Positions 43,918 to 57,272 of a DNA stretch of 64,000 bases are shown in pieces (within the stretch, counting starts at the first letter, position 1; the number at the start of each line of letters is the position of its first letter). A program made the translations under genes and the position numbers. The stretch lies in NCBI GenBank assembly GCA_963682025.1, contig OY821517.1:293895670-293959669 (forward strand), in the 5' to 3' direction. The notes beneath the pieces were generated by a model, which saw nothing but the letters and a program-made list of their open reading frames with translations, did not search any database and was not told where the DNA came from. The DNA comes from Cordilura impudica. Its lineage: Eukaryota; Arthropoda; Insecta; Diptera; Scathophagidae.

Positions 43918-44289
43918 TAAAGCATTATCCACTCACGATCGAAAAAAAGTAATAGTTTGAATTTTAAACTTAAGATTTACACTGATTTCTCCAAGTGCTT
44001 TTTAATTCACAGCTGCAAACTATTTTGTAAACAGAATCATACGTTAGACAACAACAAAATCTAAATTGAATATCTCGGTCGTTAATGTATACCAACAAAG
44101 TTAATGTATACCAAGAAAGTGTTGTTGCTCTGTGGTTTGGCGTAACCAAGAAAAAAACAACAAAAAACGAAAAAGACAAAATTGTTCGTGTATTTTGTAT
44201 ATATTTCGTGTATATTTCTTTATTTGATTTATTTAATTTAATTAAAAAATGTATATACATATTTTTTATTTTATAAAGCAACATTGTTG

Positions 44290-44755
44290 ATGGATAAAAA
44301 ATATTTATAAAAATGTATCAATATATTAGGCAACATGTTACTTCTGAGTTCACCGCAACCAGATTGTTTTGCACATCCTCATATTATATGATTATATGAA
44401 CGCGTCCCACACGCGTTCGAATACCTTGGAAATATCTAGAGCAACCTCTTTACGTTCACCAAACTTGTGAATGGGTCGACTCCAATGCTCAGAAAGAAAA
44501 TGTAACAAAAAGCACCATAATGTCGATAATTAAACATCCTTTCCATCACCTTTGAGAGCGCACAGCAGATTGCAATGGGACGTTAATTTTCAGGGTTATT
44601 AGTCTCACTCCTTTTAGGGATTCGTTGAACATTAACAACATTGACAAAAGGGAAACAAAAGCTGAAAAGATTAGCTTCAGCAACAGTGCTAGAATGCCAT
44701 CTGGCGCCATAGACTTATTTACGTTGAGATCGGAACCCATTATTTGCTAAGGCCA
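44290..44755 (-). pseudogene. LINE reverse transcriptase relic
   Basis: Minus-strand fragments in shifting frames: NKSMAPDGILALLLKLI, IPKRSETNNPEN, PIAICCALSKVMERMF, and farther on a degenerate DISKxFERVWD-like stretch. Their order matches finger and palm regions of a non-LTR reverse transcriptase (APGPDGIP, YRPIS, ALDISKAFDRVWH). It is a short decayed fragment; the clade is unresolved. Confidence 0.5.
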
Positions 44756-44956
44756 AGATATTTTTTTTAAATAAATTTTACCGACAACGAGTTTTTCTAT
44801 TAAACTCGATGAAACCGCTATTTAGAATTTTAATTCGGTTCATTTTTTAATTAACCCTTAAGTGCTCTTGGGATCAAAATAATCCATTGTGATATATCTT
44901 TGGTGCAATTATCTGCTTATTGCTCACAAATATAAATTAATTAACTTTTAACCAAA

Positions 44957-47900
44957 TTTTATACCCTCCACTCCAGTGTGCAGAGGTTATATATAAGTTT
45001 GTCATTCCGTTTGTAATAATTAGAAAAAAAATTTTGGACCCCATAACATGTACATATATATTTGTGATCCTTATAACAACCGGAGTTGATGTAGCGATGT
45101 CCGTCTGTCCGTCTGTGGAAATCACGATGACGGCATCAATCGGGCAGCTAGGGTGCTCGTTGACATAAAAAATGATTCACTAACATCCTGAAAAGTTTGC
45201 TATTTAAAATCGTCCAAATCGGTTGATTAGGGCCCGAGATTTGAATGAAGAACTAAAAAAAGTCTTGAAAAAATATAATTTTCTATGTTGTTCTTGTCAC
45301 GATCACGCCCTCAATAGTGCAGCTACAGTGATCATTTTTAGTGAGAATGATTCACCAAATTCATGGGAAGATTTCTGTTTCAAAAATCATTAAAATCGGT
45401 GGAACAGGTCCAGGGAAATCTCTGAAAAAGTAAAAAAAAAAAAATGAAAAATATGATGTTTCTATATTGTTCTTGTTGTTATTCTAAATGTTGTGTTGTT
45501 ATCATAGACTCATGGACTTGTTGTTTTTGTGGTCGTTGTGGTAATAATATAATAAAAACTAACCCTTTGTACATTTTTTTATTAATTCTGGTAGAAAAAT
45601 TTTAAAGTTTCCATTGTTTTGGCATCACTCTAAAAATTTGTTAGATCATTTCTGTTATTACCACGAGCCTGCCTGCAAAATTTCAGACCGAATGGCTCAC
45701 GGGAAATTGGTTAAAATCGATCCAAAATTTTTTCGATAAGCAGACACTACGAGTTAATATAAAGGGAGTAAAAATTCACCAACATCTTAAGCAAATAATG
45801 CTAAAATTCCTAGTTGTTAATAAAAAAAAAAATGTAAATATAGCGAAAAAAAATTTATGTATAAATTTATTTATAAATTTATATAAACATATTAAATAAT
45901 ACAAATAATATACATATATTATATATGTATATCCATAACAACTGCATATTAGAAATAAGTCGGTATATTATTTTATTTACATAAAATTCTGCAATATTTT
46001 GTTAAGAGGAAAATACATTTCTTTTGCATTAACAGAGTGTCACTTCATTTTGCTCAGCGTGACTATGCCACAATAGATGGCGCCACAATTTTTGTTTGTT
46101 CTAATTAGCTTTGCAATAGTTATTTCTATTTTAACATGAATGTTAATATTTTCAACTGGATATCATATAGAACAATGTTCAGAGTATACACGGGCTGGTC
46201 TTTTATTTCATACGTATTTTCATTATTCTTTTACAAATATGAACATAAGTTTGGCATATTAACTTTTTGTTGTCTTTACAAAATAGAGTTACCGAGTTCA
46301 TCAATGAGTTTTTTGCTTTCAAAACAATTCTACATAGTTATATAGAATTATTAATCTGCTTTACCTACAAAATATCTGATTGCGATTACATCTAATTTTT
46401 AAAAATTGTTTATAATTACTAAAGCGTTATTATACACATAAATACAAAATTGCACTTTTTAAATTTTCCATTCAAATTTAAGAACATATCAATTCTAAAA
46501 ACTGGAATTAAAAATTTCCAATTATAAATTACAATTAATTGAATTTCAGAAAATCATATCAAAACGTCGGAAATTATAATTTTAAATTTAGAAGACATCA
46601 ATTGCATCTTTAATATATAAATTTTATTCGTTAAACACAAATTGAAATTCCAAAAAAAAAAAAAAAAACACCAAATACCTATGTTTACATTTAAAAAATT
46701 TTTACATTTAAAAAAAATATTGACATTCAGGAGAAATTAATAGCTTTTCAGTTTCGCGATTCAGTAACTTCTTTTAACGATAGTCGAATCGTTAAAAAAT
46801 GAAAATTGCAAAATTATCAGTAAAATTTTTAAACGATATTCGCTATTGTTAAAGTCAGCTGTTGTTGTTATCTAAACGACAACCATTTTTGTGTTGTTTA
46901 TTCAATCAATAAAAACTTAAATTTTTAGGTTGAAATGTCGTCGTACATAAATAAAAATCATAAAATAGTGAAAATATTTTGCTTTAATTAAAAAACTTTT
47001 TTATATAAATAAAAAAATTAAATAGCATATTCAATTCATTATTTCATTTTCAAATAAATACACAGAAATATTAGTAAAAAAATAAAGATAATAAACATCA
47101 ACATAAAATCATCCTGTCAAACACGAAGTAATTTGTTTTCTTTTATTCTTCTTATGTTTTTCGCTTATTTTGACAGAGATGCCATTCGTTTACAATTTAA
47201 ATAAATAGAAAAATAGATTTGTCGACTGTCGTTAAGATGTATGTACTTAGTGAATCACTTAATCCTCAGTGCAAACAACAATAGCTGTCGATATATTTTG
47301 CGATTGTCGGATCGTTGAAATTTACAGAATCACACTACAGAAAACATTGATTTAAATTCAATGAATTTCAGAAAACGTCAAATGATATTTAAGAATTGCG
47401 AACATAAAAACTGTTACATAAATAAACGCAATTTGATGAGAATGTTATTTTTTATATATAAATTTTCACAATTTTTTTTGGATGAAAATTTGAAGTTTTT
47501 CAGAAAATAATAATAATAATAAATTCCCGTCGTTCCTATAAGGAGCATAGGGCCATGAAATAAAGAGAACAAATTATTTTATTTAAAATGTTTGGGACAT
47601 TTGGTTTTTTGCGTTTGGCATCCCTAATTTGAATATTTATTATTAAAAATTTATTCTCTATGTTTTCCAAATATGGCAATATTTTAATAAAAAAATTGAG
47701 AGAGTTTTTTTTTGGATATTATTTTGTTACTCCATCCGACCTATATGGCCGCAATGAAGAAATATTTGGCCAGTTAAAAGAAACTATACAGCCATCTCCA
47801 ATTAGCACGATTTAGTGCATATAGCTACCCACAACACAACCATTACCTTTGCAATGGAGGTTAGAGCGAGCTATTTAATTAACAAAAACTAAATTAAACG

Positions 47901-48112
47901 AGAAGTTATGTCATATAACCGGAAACGCATGCATATAGGTATATAACCTAAATGCATGTCGATCAGCAACCACGATGAAAAGACGAAAACCAACCCAAAG
48001 AATTTGCTGAAATAATTTGATATTAAGTTTAACAAATTGTTTATCAAGACTCAAACCGATGTGGAGGGTATCAAAGATTCGGCACACCCAGTTTTTAACA
48101 CTCTTACTTGTT
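44957..48112 (+). mobile_element. 3.1-kb INE-1/Helentron-like element, second family, copy X
   Basis: Begins TTTTATACCCTCCACTCCAG and ends with GTGGAGGGTATCAAAGATTC, then CACTCTTACTTGTTT. It shares the TATACCC start, GTCCGTCTGTCC tract and CTTACTTGTT end with the 0.75-kb family, but differs in between. A near-identical copy lies in inverted orientation at 50929-54044. No coding frame is shared or convincing. A short insertion at about 47510-47562 is absent from the other copy. Confidence 0.6.
47508..47562 (-). mobile_element. Tiny 5'-truncated LINE tail inside copy X
   Basis: About 53 bases present in copy X but not in copy Y. Read on the minus strand it gives GGAACGACGGGAATTTATTA followed by ATT repeats, the form of a non-LTR 3' end with a (TAA/ATT)n tail. 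AAATAA flanks could be its duplication. Confidence 0.45.
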
Positions 48113-48619
48113 TCATTTCTCTTCTTTCAAAAATCAAAGCCCAAGTAGTATCTGAGATTCACTGCTTCCTCTTCTTCAATTTGAACCCTATGTGCTCTTC
48201 AGCGGCAGTTATATAGCATTCGTTTACGTTTTTTCAGGCGAAAGTGAGATTTGTTTGTGTGGTTTCTAGACCTGTGCTTAGTGCATCAGAATTGTTGTTC
48301 CTTGTTGTTGGATTTACGACAGAGAAGGTGGTGGTCACTAGAGCAATCGGCGTTACGCTTATTACCAATATCTTAGTCCTCATATAAAGCTGCACCCATA
48401 AAAAAAATTTTCCAACCGAATTGTTTTAATTTTGAACAACAATATTTTCGATTGCATCAACCGAAATTTAATAACAGGTAATTATTTTCTATGCTGATAA
48501 AATTTTTACTATTAAGGCAACAGAATCTCAATCCTAATCAACCCAAAATTCGGTTATCGACTTCATCGTAATTCGGTTGGTAAAAAATTCGGTAGCCGCA
48601 ATGAATCCGTTTCTGTGTG
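48113..48619. other. Spacer between inverted repeats, left part
   Basis: No recognised gene. AATTCGGTTG/CAACCGAATT-like motifs recur loosely (about 48410-48590). Confidence 0.3.
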
Positions 48620-48907
48620 TGCTTTCCGATCATCACTTAAATCTATCAAAAAAAAATTATTACACAAATTTTTCGCTAATATGTTTCGCTTTGTATATGT
48701 TTTTGCAAAAAACAAGTGACTTTACCAAATATAGTTCATTTTCCGATCTAGTTTTTATATAAATATAGCATCCGATATGAACTTTTTCAGATCTGCAGCC
48801 CAACAAAATTAATAAAAATTCCACCCAGGTTTTGTTTATGCTTATTTTCTATACCCAATTAGTTGGACCTAAGATTAGTTCTCTAGACCGAGTATGATTC
48901 TTACTTT
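48620..48907 (-). mobile_element. Truncated INE-1/Helentron-like element
   Basis: Matches the inner half of copy B: CTTTCCGATCATCACTTAAATC, TTTTTGCAAAAAACAAGTGAC, GCATCCGATATGAACTTTTTC, AATTAGTTGGACCTAAGA, then a degenerate end (TCTAGACCGAGTATGATTC). The half with the GTCCGTC tract is missing. Confidence 0.6.
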
Positions 48908-49322
48908 TTTTATTTCTAAATTGGCAATACTAGTTTATTTGCTAATTATTTTACTAATTAGTTGTAACGAGCCTAGGCGCCCGTTGAAAATTATGAAAAT
49001 ACTTTTGTAATAAAATGCTCTTTTTCAACCATTCGATATATAAGCGATTTTATCATCCCAGCAAATCCTTACGTTTTTCAAACCCTCAATCCTAAAAATA
49101 TGGGATATTGTAGCAATATTTCAATCATTTTGCCCTACGGCGATTACTTTTCGATATAAGCGATTTTACCGCGAAATGTAAAATTTTCCGCTCTGGAAAC
49201 CCTAAAAATAATTAGTCCACAATGCGAATGGGGCGTTCCAAATAGGGGAAAACTACAACCATTTTTCTTTAAGATGGTTAGTTTTCGATTTTATGAAATT
49301 ACCATAATAAATATGATACAAT

Positions 49323-49689
49323 TCTATAATATTAATAGGCTAGGCGATTTCTTGTGACCGATGTTTTGTTCCACCGTTTTATCCCGATTTTGACCAAACG
49401 TATATTATTTGAAAGATTTTTCTTTTTAGCCGTTTTGCAGATTTAAAGATTTGTAAAATTGTTCCGTTATTTTGAGTAAATTGCATTTAAAGTTGCTACT
49501 AACACATACATAAAATTATACATATACTATGTGTGTTTTATTAAATTTGTTAATGTGTCTGTTAATGATTTTGTTATCTTCATTCATAATAATAATAAAC
49601 CATAAAAGTGTAGGTTTTTGAATTGGCTAAGTTTAAAAATAAAACTGCCTAGAAATTGCACTCGAATTTCGAGCGCTGGAATCTGCTAG
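49323..49689 (+). mobile_element. Nonautonomous Helitron, copy 2
   Basis: 367 bp, TCTATAATATTAATAGGC to TCTGCTAG, with hairpin CTCGAATTTCGAG before the end and a T after CTAG. Collinear with copy 1 at 19031, apart from small indels. Confidence 0.75.
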
Positions 49690-50928
49690 TAAGTGATAAT
49701 TAGTCATACGTCTACGTACAGTGTTACACGTTCTTCGTACGTAGCGATGAGCGTAACTAATTATAAAAGTTTATAATTCCGTTTATAAATCATTAATATT
49801 TTAATTTTTATTTTAAAGAGTCTCATTACTAAATTTTTTATTGTCATATCAAAAACATGACATTATCAGCTTTAACCACAATCAAATCGATATTTGTGGT
49901 TTTCCTTTATGCTGCCTGCTTACTTGTGTTTTACATCTTTTTTTGCACTGTTTGATTTCAAATCTATAGTTTATGTTGAATCCAATAATTACAAATGTTG
50001 CCATTAATGTGCGTAGTCCATTGTGCATGCGTTTTATAAAATTATTTGAATATTGAATTTGCGGTTAGAAAATGATGTTTGTTTTTGTCAGTTGACTTAA
50101 TAAAATATAATATTAGCTAGCGATTGATAAAGTTTATGGTATGTCAAGACCAACCAAAATGCACCCCATTTAACAAATTTTTGTTCAGATGCAAAATTAA
50201 ACCAACTGTATGTCAGTTTCTATTCACAAAAACAAAAATTGTGTTAATTTAGTTTCTAAATATGTATTTTGTATCAAAAATTAATCAGTTTTCTACTTTT
50301 AAATATTATCTTAATAGCCTAGGGTTTCTGAAAAAAATAATATGACCCCATTATCCCTTTTGGACTTGGGGTCACATTTAACGTTAAGCCATTCCTTGCC
50401 GAGGCCAAACTTGGAATTTTGGCATATTAAAAAAAAGTAAATACCTAAAAATAATGCATTGTTCCAGTAAACTAGATTAAACCCTTATTGTTGGTTGGGA
50501 AATAAAATTCTGTTATCGAAAATTCATTCGTCCAGAAAATTTTAAAAATAATGATTTAAACGATTTTGTGCCCCAGAAAATTTAAAATTTTTTCAGCTGT
50601 ATTTCTGCAGAATTTTTATTTTTTCCACCATCGGCCTGGGAATCTGATGAAGATTTTAAAAAGCGTTACAATTTCTGCACGGAATTATTTGTAGTAAATG
50701 ATACTGCCTAAAGAAGCGTTAAATTCATAAAAGATTTTAATAAAGTGCTAACAAATAATAAAGAAGAAAGGCAGGTTTTACTCCAGATAATATAATCATA
50801 CAAAAAACAATATCCCTCCCGTACAAAGTCAAGTTTAATTTCACAAGTTCGGTTATAGTTCAACAATGTTCTTATTTTATTTAGAAAAATATAGATAGTT
50901 TTTAAAAATAAAATAATTTTATAATAGA
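49690..50928. other. Spacer between inverted repeats, right part
   Basis: AT-rich, with no gene recognised. An imperfect palindrome of about 75 bp lies at 49696-49768 (ATAATTAGTCATACG..TACGTAC and its partner). Confidence 0.35.
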
Positions 50929-53900
50929 ACAAGTAAGAGTGTTAAATTCGGCTGTGCCGAATCTTTGATACCCTCCACCTCGGTTTGAGTTTTGATAATA
51001 AATGTAAATGAAAAAGTAAACAATTTGTTAAACTTAATATCAAATTATTTCAGCAAATTCTTTGGGTTGGTTTTCGTCTTTTCATCGTGGTTGCTGATCG
51101 GCATGCATTTAGGTTATATACCTACATGCATGCGTTTCCGGTTATATGACATAACTGCTCGTTTAATTTAGTTTTTGCTAATTAAATAGCTCGCTCTAAC
51201 CTCCATTGCAAAGGTAATGGTTGTGTTGGGTGGCTATATGCATTAAATCGTGCTAATTGGAGATGGGTGTATAGTTTCTTTAACTGGCCAAATATTTCTC
51301 CTTTGCGGCCATATAGGTCGGATGGAGTAACAAAATAATAACAAAAAAAACTCTCTAAATTTTTTTATTAAAATATTGCCATATTTGGAAAACATAGAGA
51401 ATAAATTTTTAATAATAAATATTCAAATTAGGGATGCCAAACGCAAAAAACCAAATGTCCCAAACATTTTAAATAAAATAATTTGTTCTCTTTATTTTCT
51501 GAAAAACAAATTTTCATCCAAAAAAAATTGTGAAAATTTATATATAAAAAATAACATTCTCATCAAATTGCGTTTATTTATGTAACAGTTTTTATGTTCG
51601 CAATTCTTAAATATTATTTGACGTTTTCTAAAATTCATTGAATTTAAATCAATGTTTTCTGTAATCCGATTCTGTAAATTTCAACGATCCGACAATCGCA
51701 AAATATATCGACAGTTATTGTTATTTGCACTGAGGATTAAGTGATTCACTAAGTACATACATCTTAACGACAGTCGACAAATCTATTTTTCTATTTATTT
51801 AAATTGTAAACGAGTGGCATCTCTGTCAAAATAAGCGAAAAACATAAGAAGAATAAAAGAAAACAAATTACTTCGTGTTTGACAGGATGATTTTATGTTG
51901 ATGTTTATTATCTTTATTTTTTTACTAATATTTCTGTGTATTTATTTGAAAATGAAATAATGAATTGAATATGCTATTTAATTTTTTTTATTTATATAAA
52001 AAAGTTTTTTAATTAAAGCAAAATATTTTCACTATTTTATGATTTTTATTTATGTATGACGACATTTCAACCTAAAAATTTAAGTATTTATTGATTGAAT
52101 AAACAACACGAAAATGGTTGTCGTTTAGATAACAACAACAGCTGACTTTAACAATAGCGAATATCGTTTAAAAATTTTACTGATAATTTTGCAATTTTCA
52201 TTTTTTAACGATTCGACTATCGTTAAAAGAAGTTACTGAATCGCGAAACTGAAAAGCTATTAATTTCTCCTGAATGTCAATATTTTTATTAAATGTAAAA
52301 ATTTTTTAAATGTAAACATAGGTATTTGGTGTTTTTTTTTTTTGGAATTTCAATTTGTGTTTAACGAATAAAATTTATATATTAAAGATGCAATTGATGT
52401 CTTCTAAATTTAAAATTATAATTTCCGACGTTTTGATATGATTTTCTGAAATTCAATTAATTGTAATTTATAATTGGAAATTTTTAATTCCAGTTTTTAG
52501 AATTGATATGTTCTTAAATTTGAATGGAAAATTTAAAAAGTGCAATTTTGTATTTATGTGTATAATAACGCTTTAGTAATTATAAACAATTTTTAAAAAT
52601 TAGATGTAATCGCAATCAGATATTTTGTAGGTAAAGCAGATTAATAATTCTATATAACTATGTAGAACTGTTTTGAAAGCAAAAAACTCATTGATGAACT
52701 CGGTAACTCTATTTTGTAAAGACAACAAAAAGTTAATATGCCAAACTTATGTTCACATTTTTAAAAGAATAATGAAAATACGTATGAAATAAAAGACCAG
52801 CCCGTGCATACTCTTAACATTGTTCTAGATGATATCCAGTTGAAAATATTAACATTCATGTTAAAATAGAAATAACTATTGCAAAGCTAATTAGAACAAA
52901 CAAAAATTGTGGCGCCATCTACTGTGGCATAGTCACGCTGAGCAAAATGAAGTGACACTCTGTTAATGCAAAAGAAATGTATTTTCCTCTCAACAAAATA
53001 TTGCAGAATTTTATGTAAATAAAATAATATACCGACTTATTTCTAACATGCAGTTGTTATGGATATACATAAATATAATATATGTACATATATTATTTGT
53101 ATTAGTTAATATGTTTATATAAATTTATAAATAAATTTATACATAAATTTTTTTTGCTATATTTACATTGTTTTTTTTTTTATTAACAACTAGGAATTTT
53201 AGCATTATTTGCTTTAGATGCTGGTGAATTTTTACTCCCTTTATATTAACTCGTAGTGTCTGCTTGTCGAAAAAATTTTGGATCGATTTTAACCAATTTC
53301 CCGTGAGCCATTCGGTCTGAAATTTTGCAGGCAGGCTCGTGGTAATAACAGAAATGATCTAACAAATTTTTAGAGTGATGCCAAAACAATGGAAACTTTC
53401 AAATTTTTCTACCAAAGTTAATAAAAAAATGTACAAAGGGTTAGTTTTTATTATATTGTTACCACAACGACCACAAAAACAACAAGTCCAGCTATGATAA
53501 CAACACAACATTTAGAATAACAACAAGAACAATATAGAAACATCATATTTTTAATTTTTTTTTTACTTTTTCAGAGATGTCCCTGGACCCGTTCCACCGA
53601 TTTTAATGATTTTTAAAACAGAAATCTTCCCATGAATTTGGTGAATCATTCTCACTAAAAATGATCACTGTAGCTGCACTATTGAGGGCGTGATCGTGAC
53701 AAGAACAACATAGAAAATTATATTTTTTCAAGACTTTTTTTAGTTCTTCATTCAAATCTCGGGCCCTAATCAACCGATTTGGACGATTTTAAATAGCAAA
53801 CTTTTCAGGATGTTAGTGAATCATTTTTTATGTCAACGAGCACCCTAGCTGCCCGATTGATGCCGTCATCGTGATTTCCACAGCCGGACAGACGGACGGA

Positions 53901-54044
53901 CGGACATCGCTTTATCAACTCCGGTTGTTATAAGGATCACAAATATATACATTTTATGGGGTCCAAAATTTTTTTTCTAATTATTACAAACGGAATGCCA
54001 AACTAATATATACCCTCTGCACACTGGAGTGGAGGGTATAAAAA
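50929..54044 (-). mobile_element. 3.1-kb INE-1/Helentron-like element, second family, copy Y
   Basis: Starts ACAAGTAAGAGTGTTAAATT and ends ACTGGAGTGGAGGGTATAAAA, the reverse of copy X along nearly its whole length. At the X insertion point it reads straight through, so Y shows the older state there. ORFs such as 51376-51585 have no counterpart that reads as protein in X. Confidence 0.6.
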
Positions 54045-55010
54045 TAAGTTTACGAGAAAAATATCGGACTATTGACAAGAACGTTATGCACGTAATGACA
54101 AACGCAGATGATGATCTTGCCAGAGAAGACAAAATCGCATCTGGGACTAACCGAACTAAGGATCTATATAGTATAACCAGAAAACTTACACAGAAGAACT
54201 TCACAACGAACTGAAGGAAGTTTCAATGTAGAAACTGGAGTGGTATCACACTCATTAACATAACAACAAACAAAGTAATATCTTGGATTATAAACAAAAA
54301 GCTCTCGGCTGCATTCGACCCCGATCTTCGCAACGAGTAAGCTGGTTTTCCTGCACAGACCATGTTAACAGGCTCCGGATCATTATATAATAGAACAGTC
54401 TGTTGAATGGAGCTCCCCTCTGTACCTAGCCTTCATTGACTTCGAGTAGGCTTTTGATACCCTCTCACACTCAGCAATTTGAAATGCCCTTGCTTGTAAA
54501 GGCACATCCACCAAGATAATATTATTAATTAAAGCCCTCTATATTAATGTAAGTTGTAGGGTGATACATGAAGGCTGCGTTAGTGATAGATTTACCGTTA
54601 ATACTGGCGTGAGGCTGGGTTGCATTCTATCTGCTTTTCAACATAGTCTTACACAATACCATGAATAGAGGAACCCGAGAGGAAAGAGTAATTTCGTGGG
54701 GGTTTTCATAGAAGGCTAGAGGATCTCGACTACGCTGATGACATCTGTCTGCTCTAACATAACTACAACAACATGGCGGCAAAGATCAATGCAGTACAGA
54801 AACAAGCAGGAAAAGCGGATAAACATAGCAAAGACCAAGGTAATGCGTATAAACTCCTCAAACAATATAACGTTCTCCATAGAAGATGTCCCCAAATTCA
54901 GCTACTTAGGCAGTATATTAACTGTGACGGGTGGTTCCAGTGACGATGTACAGAACCGCATTAATCTTATCAAGCTATCATTAGGCGTCTTAAATCCCGC
55001 CTAGTATATC
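54045..55010 (+). pseudogene. RTE/R4-like LINE reverse transcriptase relic
   Basis: Broken frames carry, in order: GITLINITTNKVISWIINKK, FIDFE followed by AFDTLSHSAIWNAL, VNTGVRLGCILSA, LDYADDICLL (about 54726-54755) and KTKVMRINSSNNITF..FSYLGSILT. These are reverse transcriptase palm and thumb motifs. The active site YADD is still readable, but stops and shifts are frequent. A hAT element interrupts it; the reading resumes at about 56850 (NIFNSCIKSVLLYGC). Confidence 0.65.
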
Positions 55011-55159
55011 CAAATACTCGATTATTTTGCTATCCGGGTAATCGAGTAATGTTATTTTTAATACCCGGGTAACCGGGTATTAAGCAAAAAAAAACCGCAT
55101 AATATTTTTAGAAAAAAAAAGAGCAAGTATTTAAATAGTTAATTTTTTATTAAAAAAAA

Positions 55160-56462
55160 TATTTAAGAAATACTAGTCCATCTAAGGTTTCCATTTTTAA
55201 TTGATTGCGCACCTTAGTTAAAAAGCTAGATGCTACTGAAGAAACTCTTTCACTCGATGTTGAGGTTGGTTGAATGGTAAGTAAAGCCTGGTACAATTTT
55301 TCTGTATGAAATCGCCTTTTTCCACGATTTACTTCGACCAACATAGTTCCTTTTCCAACGATGATATTCTGCTGCCCTCTTGTGGGACCGTTATAATCGA
55401 ATTGATGGTTTTTTGCATTTCATCCAAAGTAGATACTTCAGGTTCTGAATCAGTTTCTTCTCTGTTTTTAATTTCAACTTGCTTATCAGATTCATGAAAC
55501 AATCTTTCAATTGTCTCTTTTGCTAACGACTTTACTGAATATTTTGAAGAATACGTGAAATAGTTATTAGTCTGCGAATTAGGATAGATACCACTTTGCA
55601 AAAAAAAAAAAAAAAACAATAAAGATATAATATCTTTATTTCAACTTTCATTAATTCTTATTTTTAGGGCATGAAACGTTTCATTTGCTAGTTCTTTATC
55701 AACCTGTTGCATTTTACTGATAAGAAATATGAAAACCCCCTCGGTAATAAGTAAGTTGCTGTCTTTTTTTACTTAATTCTTTGACCGCAAGCTCTATAGG
55801 CCCGAGAACCTGCGATATTTCCTTTAAAACATCGATATTTGCATTATAAAATTGTTCTTGACCTAGTTCAATTAAGGCTGTATTTATACAGTTACTAAAT
55901 TTTAAAAAACGATTTATCATAGGAAGCATGGAATTGCAGCGAGTCTTGCAATCGAGTAACAAGCGAAGTTTTTGCCTTCTTGCACAAATACATGTTTTTG
56001 CAAATTACTTCTTCTTACAGCTGACTTTTTAAAAAATTTTATTATTTTTCAAGTCTCCGCTATAACGACTTCAATATCATTACGGACTTCGGGAATGTCA
56101 CTTATAGTTTCATCTTCAAAATTCAAATTGGAGTCAGAAACAAATAAATCAACGTGCCCAATATTATCACTTTCATCAGAATAGCCATCATTGTCTTGGA
56201 ATTCTTCATTTGAATCATCGTCTTCAGCAGCAACATCTTTTGACTCGAATTTTTTTTTATAAAATACATCAAGGACACCAAGATGGATGCCATGGTTATA
56301 ACACAGTTGAGAAAATGCTTGAATTTTTTTTCCATATTTCACCACAACTGAAGCATCATCATGGGTCGATGCGACAACTTCTGAATTCATATCGATTCCA
56401 AAATCCACAAGCCTGTCTTTGACTAGCTTTATCACAAGAACCCTCGATAGGTACCAGGCCAA
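55160..56462 (-). pseudogene. hAT transposase relic
   Basis: Minus-strand fragments in order: VASTHDDASVVVKYGKKIQA and QLCYNHGIHLGVLDVFYKKK (catalytic-domain region), an acidic stretch, LLDCKTRCNSMLPMINRFLK, IGPIELAVKELSKK-like sequence, then the C-terminal dimerisation region LYQALLTIQPTSTSSERVSS..FLTKVRNQL and ALVFLKYFF-like sequence. The last matches the conserved hAT C-terminus (TSTSSERVFS). At least four frames are needed to read it, and an A-rich stretch interrupts it near 55600. Confidence 0.75.
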
Positions 56463-56577
56463 GAACGCTAGTTCCGGCTTCTTACAAAACCTCGTATAGC
56501 TTCAGATAATGCTATTCCTCTAACAATATTGTCATAACAAATAATATTATCATAACTTTACTCAGGTAAATGGTTTA

Positions 56578-56745
56578 TTTTGGTAATGAGCGTGATTTCA
56601 ACAGACAGACGGACATCGCTATATCGACTCGAGCTGTTATAAGGATCAAAAATATATATGGGGTCGCAAATGCATTTTTCGATGCGTTGCAAATGGAATG
56701 ACAAACTGATATATACCCTCTTCACATTGGCGTGGAGGGTATAAA
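56578..56745 (-). mobile_element. Fragment of the 3.1-kb INE-1-like family
   Basis: Contains ACAGACAGACGGACATCGCT, TTATAAGGATC, ATGGGGTC and TGGAGGGTATAAAA, the order seen at the right end of copy Y (53880-54044), but diverged. Confidence 0.65.
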
Positions 56746-56916
56746 AATCAAATACAAGCCCGAGTATAATTATCGTATTTACCCGGCAAATCGAGTAATC
56801 GAAAAAAGCAATAAAATTCCGAGTACCCGGTGTCCTCATTTATCAAGAAGAACCAATATTAACATATTCAATTCTTGTATTAAATCAGTACTTCTCTATG
56901 GATGCGACCGAAGCCG

Positions 56917-57272
56917 CTAGAGATACCAAACGAAAGGCTGTGGAGTGAAATAAATGCAATTATTATAATAAAATTCTTTTGCGTTATTGTCGTTATTGCT
57001 TTATGTCCAAAATTATTTTTCAATTCAATAGGGTTTTTCATATACAATATTTGCAAACATATTAACAAGTTTAATAAACACACACACAGCATTGTATAAT
57101 TTTATGGATGTGTTAGTAGCAACTTTAATTAATTTTAGTAAACCAATCTGTAAATTTGATGGACAACTAAAAATAAATTCCTTTCAAATGAGGTATGTTT
57201 GGTCCAAATCGGTTAAAAACTGACAAAGTTACATCGGTCACAAGAAATCGCCTTGCCTATTAATATTATAGA
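56917..57272 (-). mobile_element. Nonautonomous Helitron, copy 3
   Basis: On the minus strand it starts A|TCTATAATATTAATAGGCAA (57272) and continues as copies 1 and 2 (CGATTTCTTGTGACCGATG). A CTAG at 56917-56920 gives 356 bp, very near the 358 and 367 bp of the others. The terminal hairpin is not preserved. It interrupts the LINE relic. Confidence 0.6.

Larger units (their letters stand above)
55011..56832 (-). mobile_element. hAT element relic inserted into the LINE relic
   Basis: The ends share TACTCG followed by an ATTATTTTGC-like stretch in inverted orientation (55011-55033 and, inverted, 56808-56832). LINE coding resumes on the right. An 8-bp duplication could not be fixed confidently. 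It holds hAT transposase fragments and, near its right end, a piece of the second INE-1-like family (56578-56745). Confidence 0.6.

Noticed and set aside
47708..48112. Separate gene at the end of copy X
   Set aside because: The same bases occur at the start of copy Y in inverse order without a shared reading frame.
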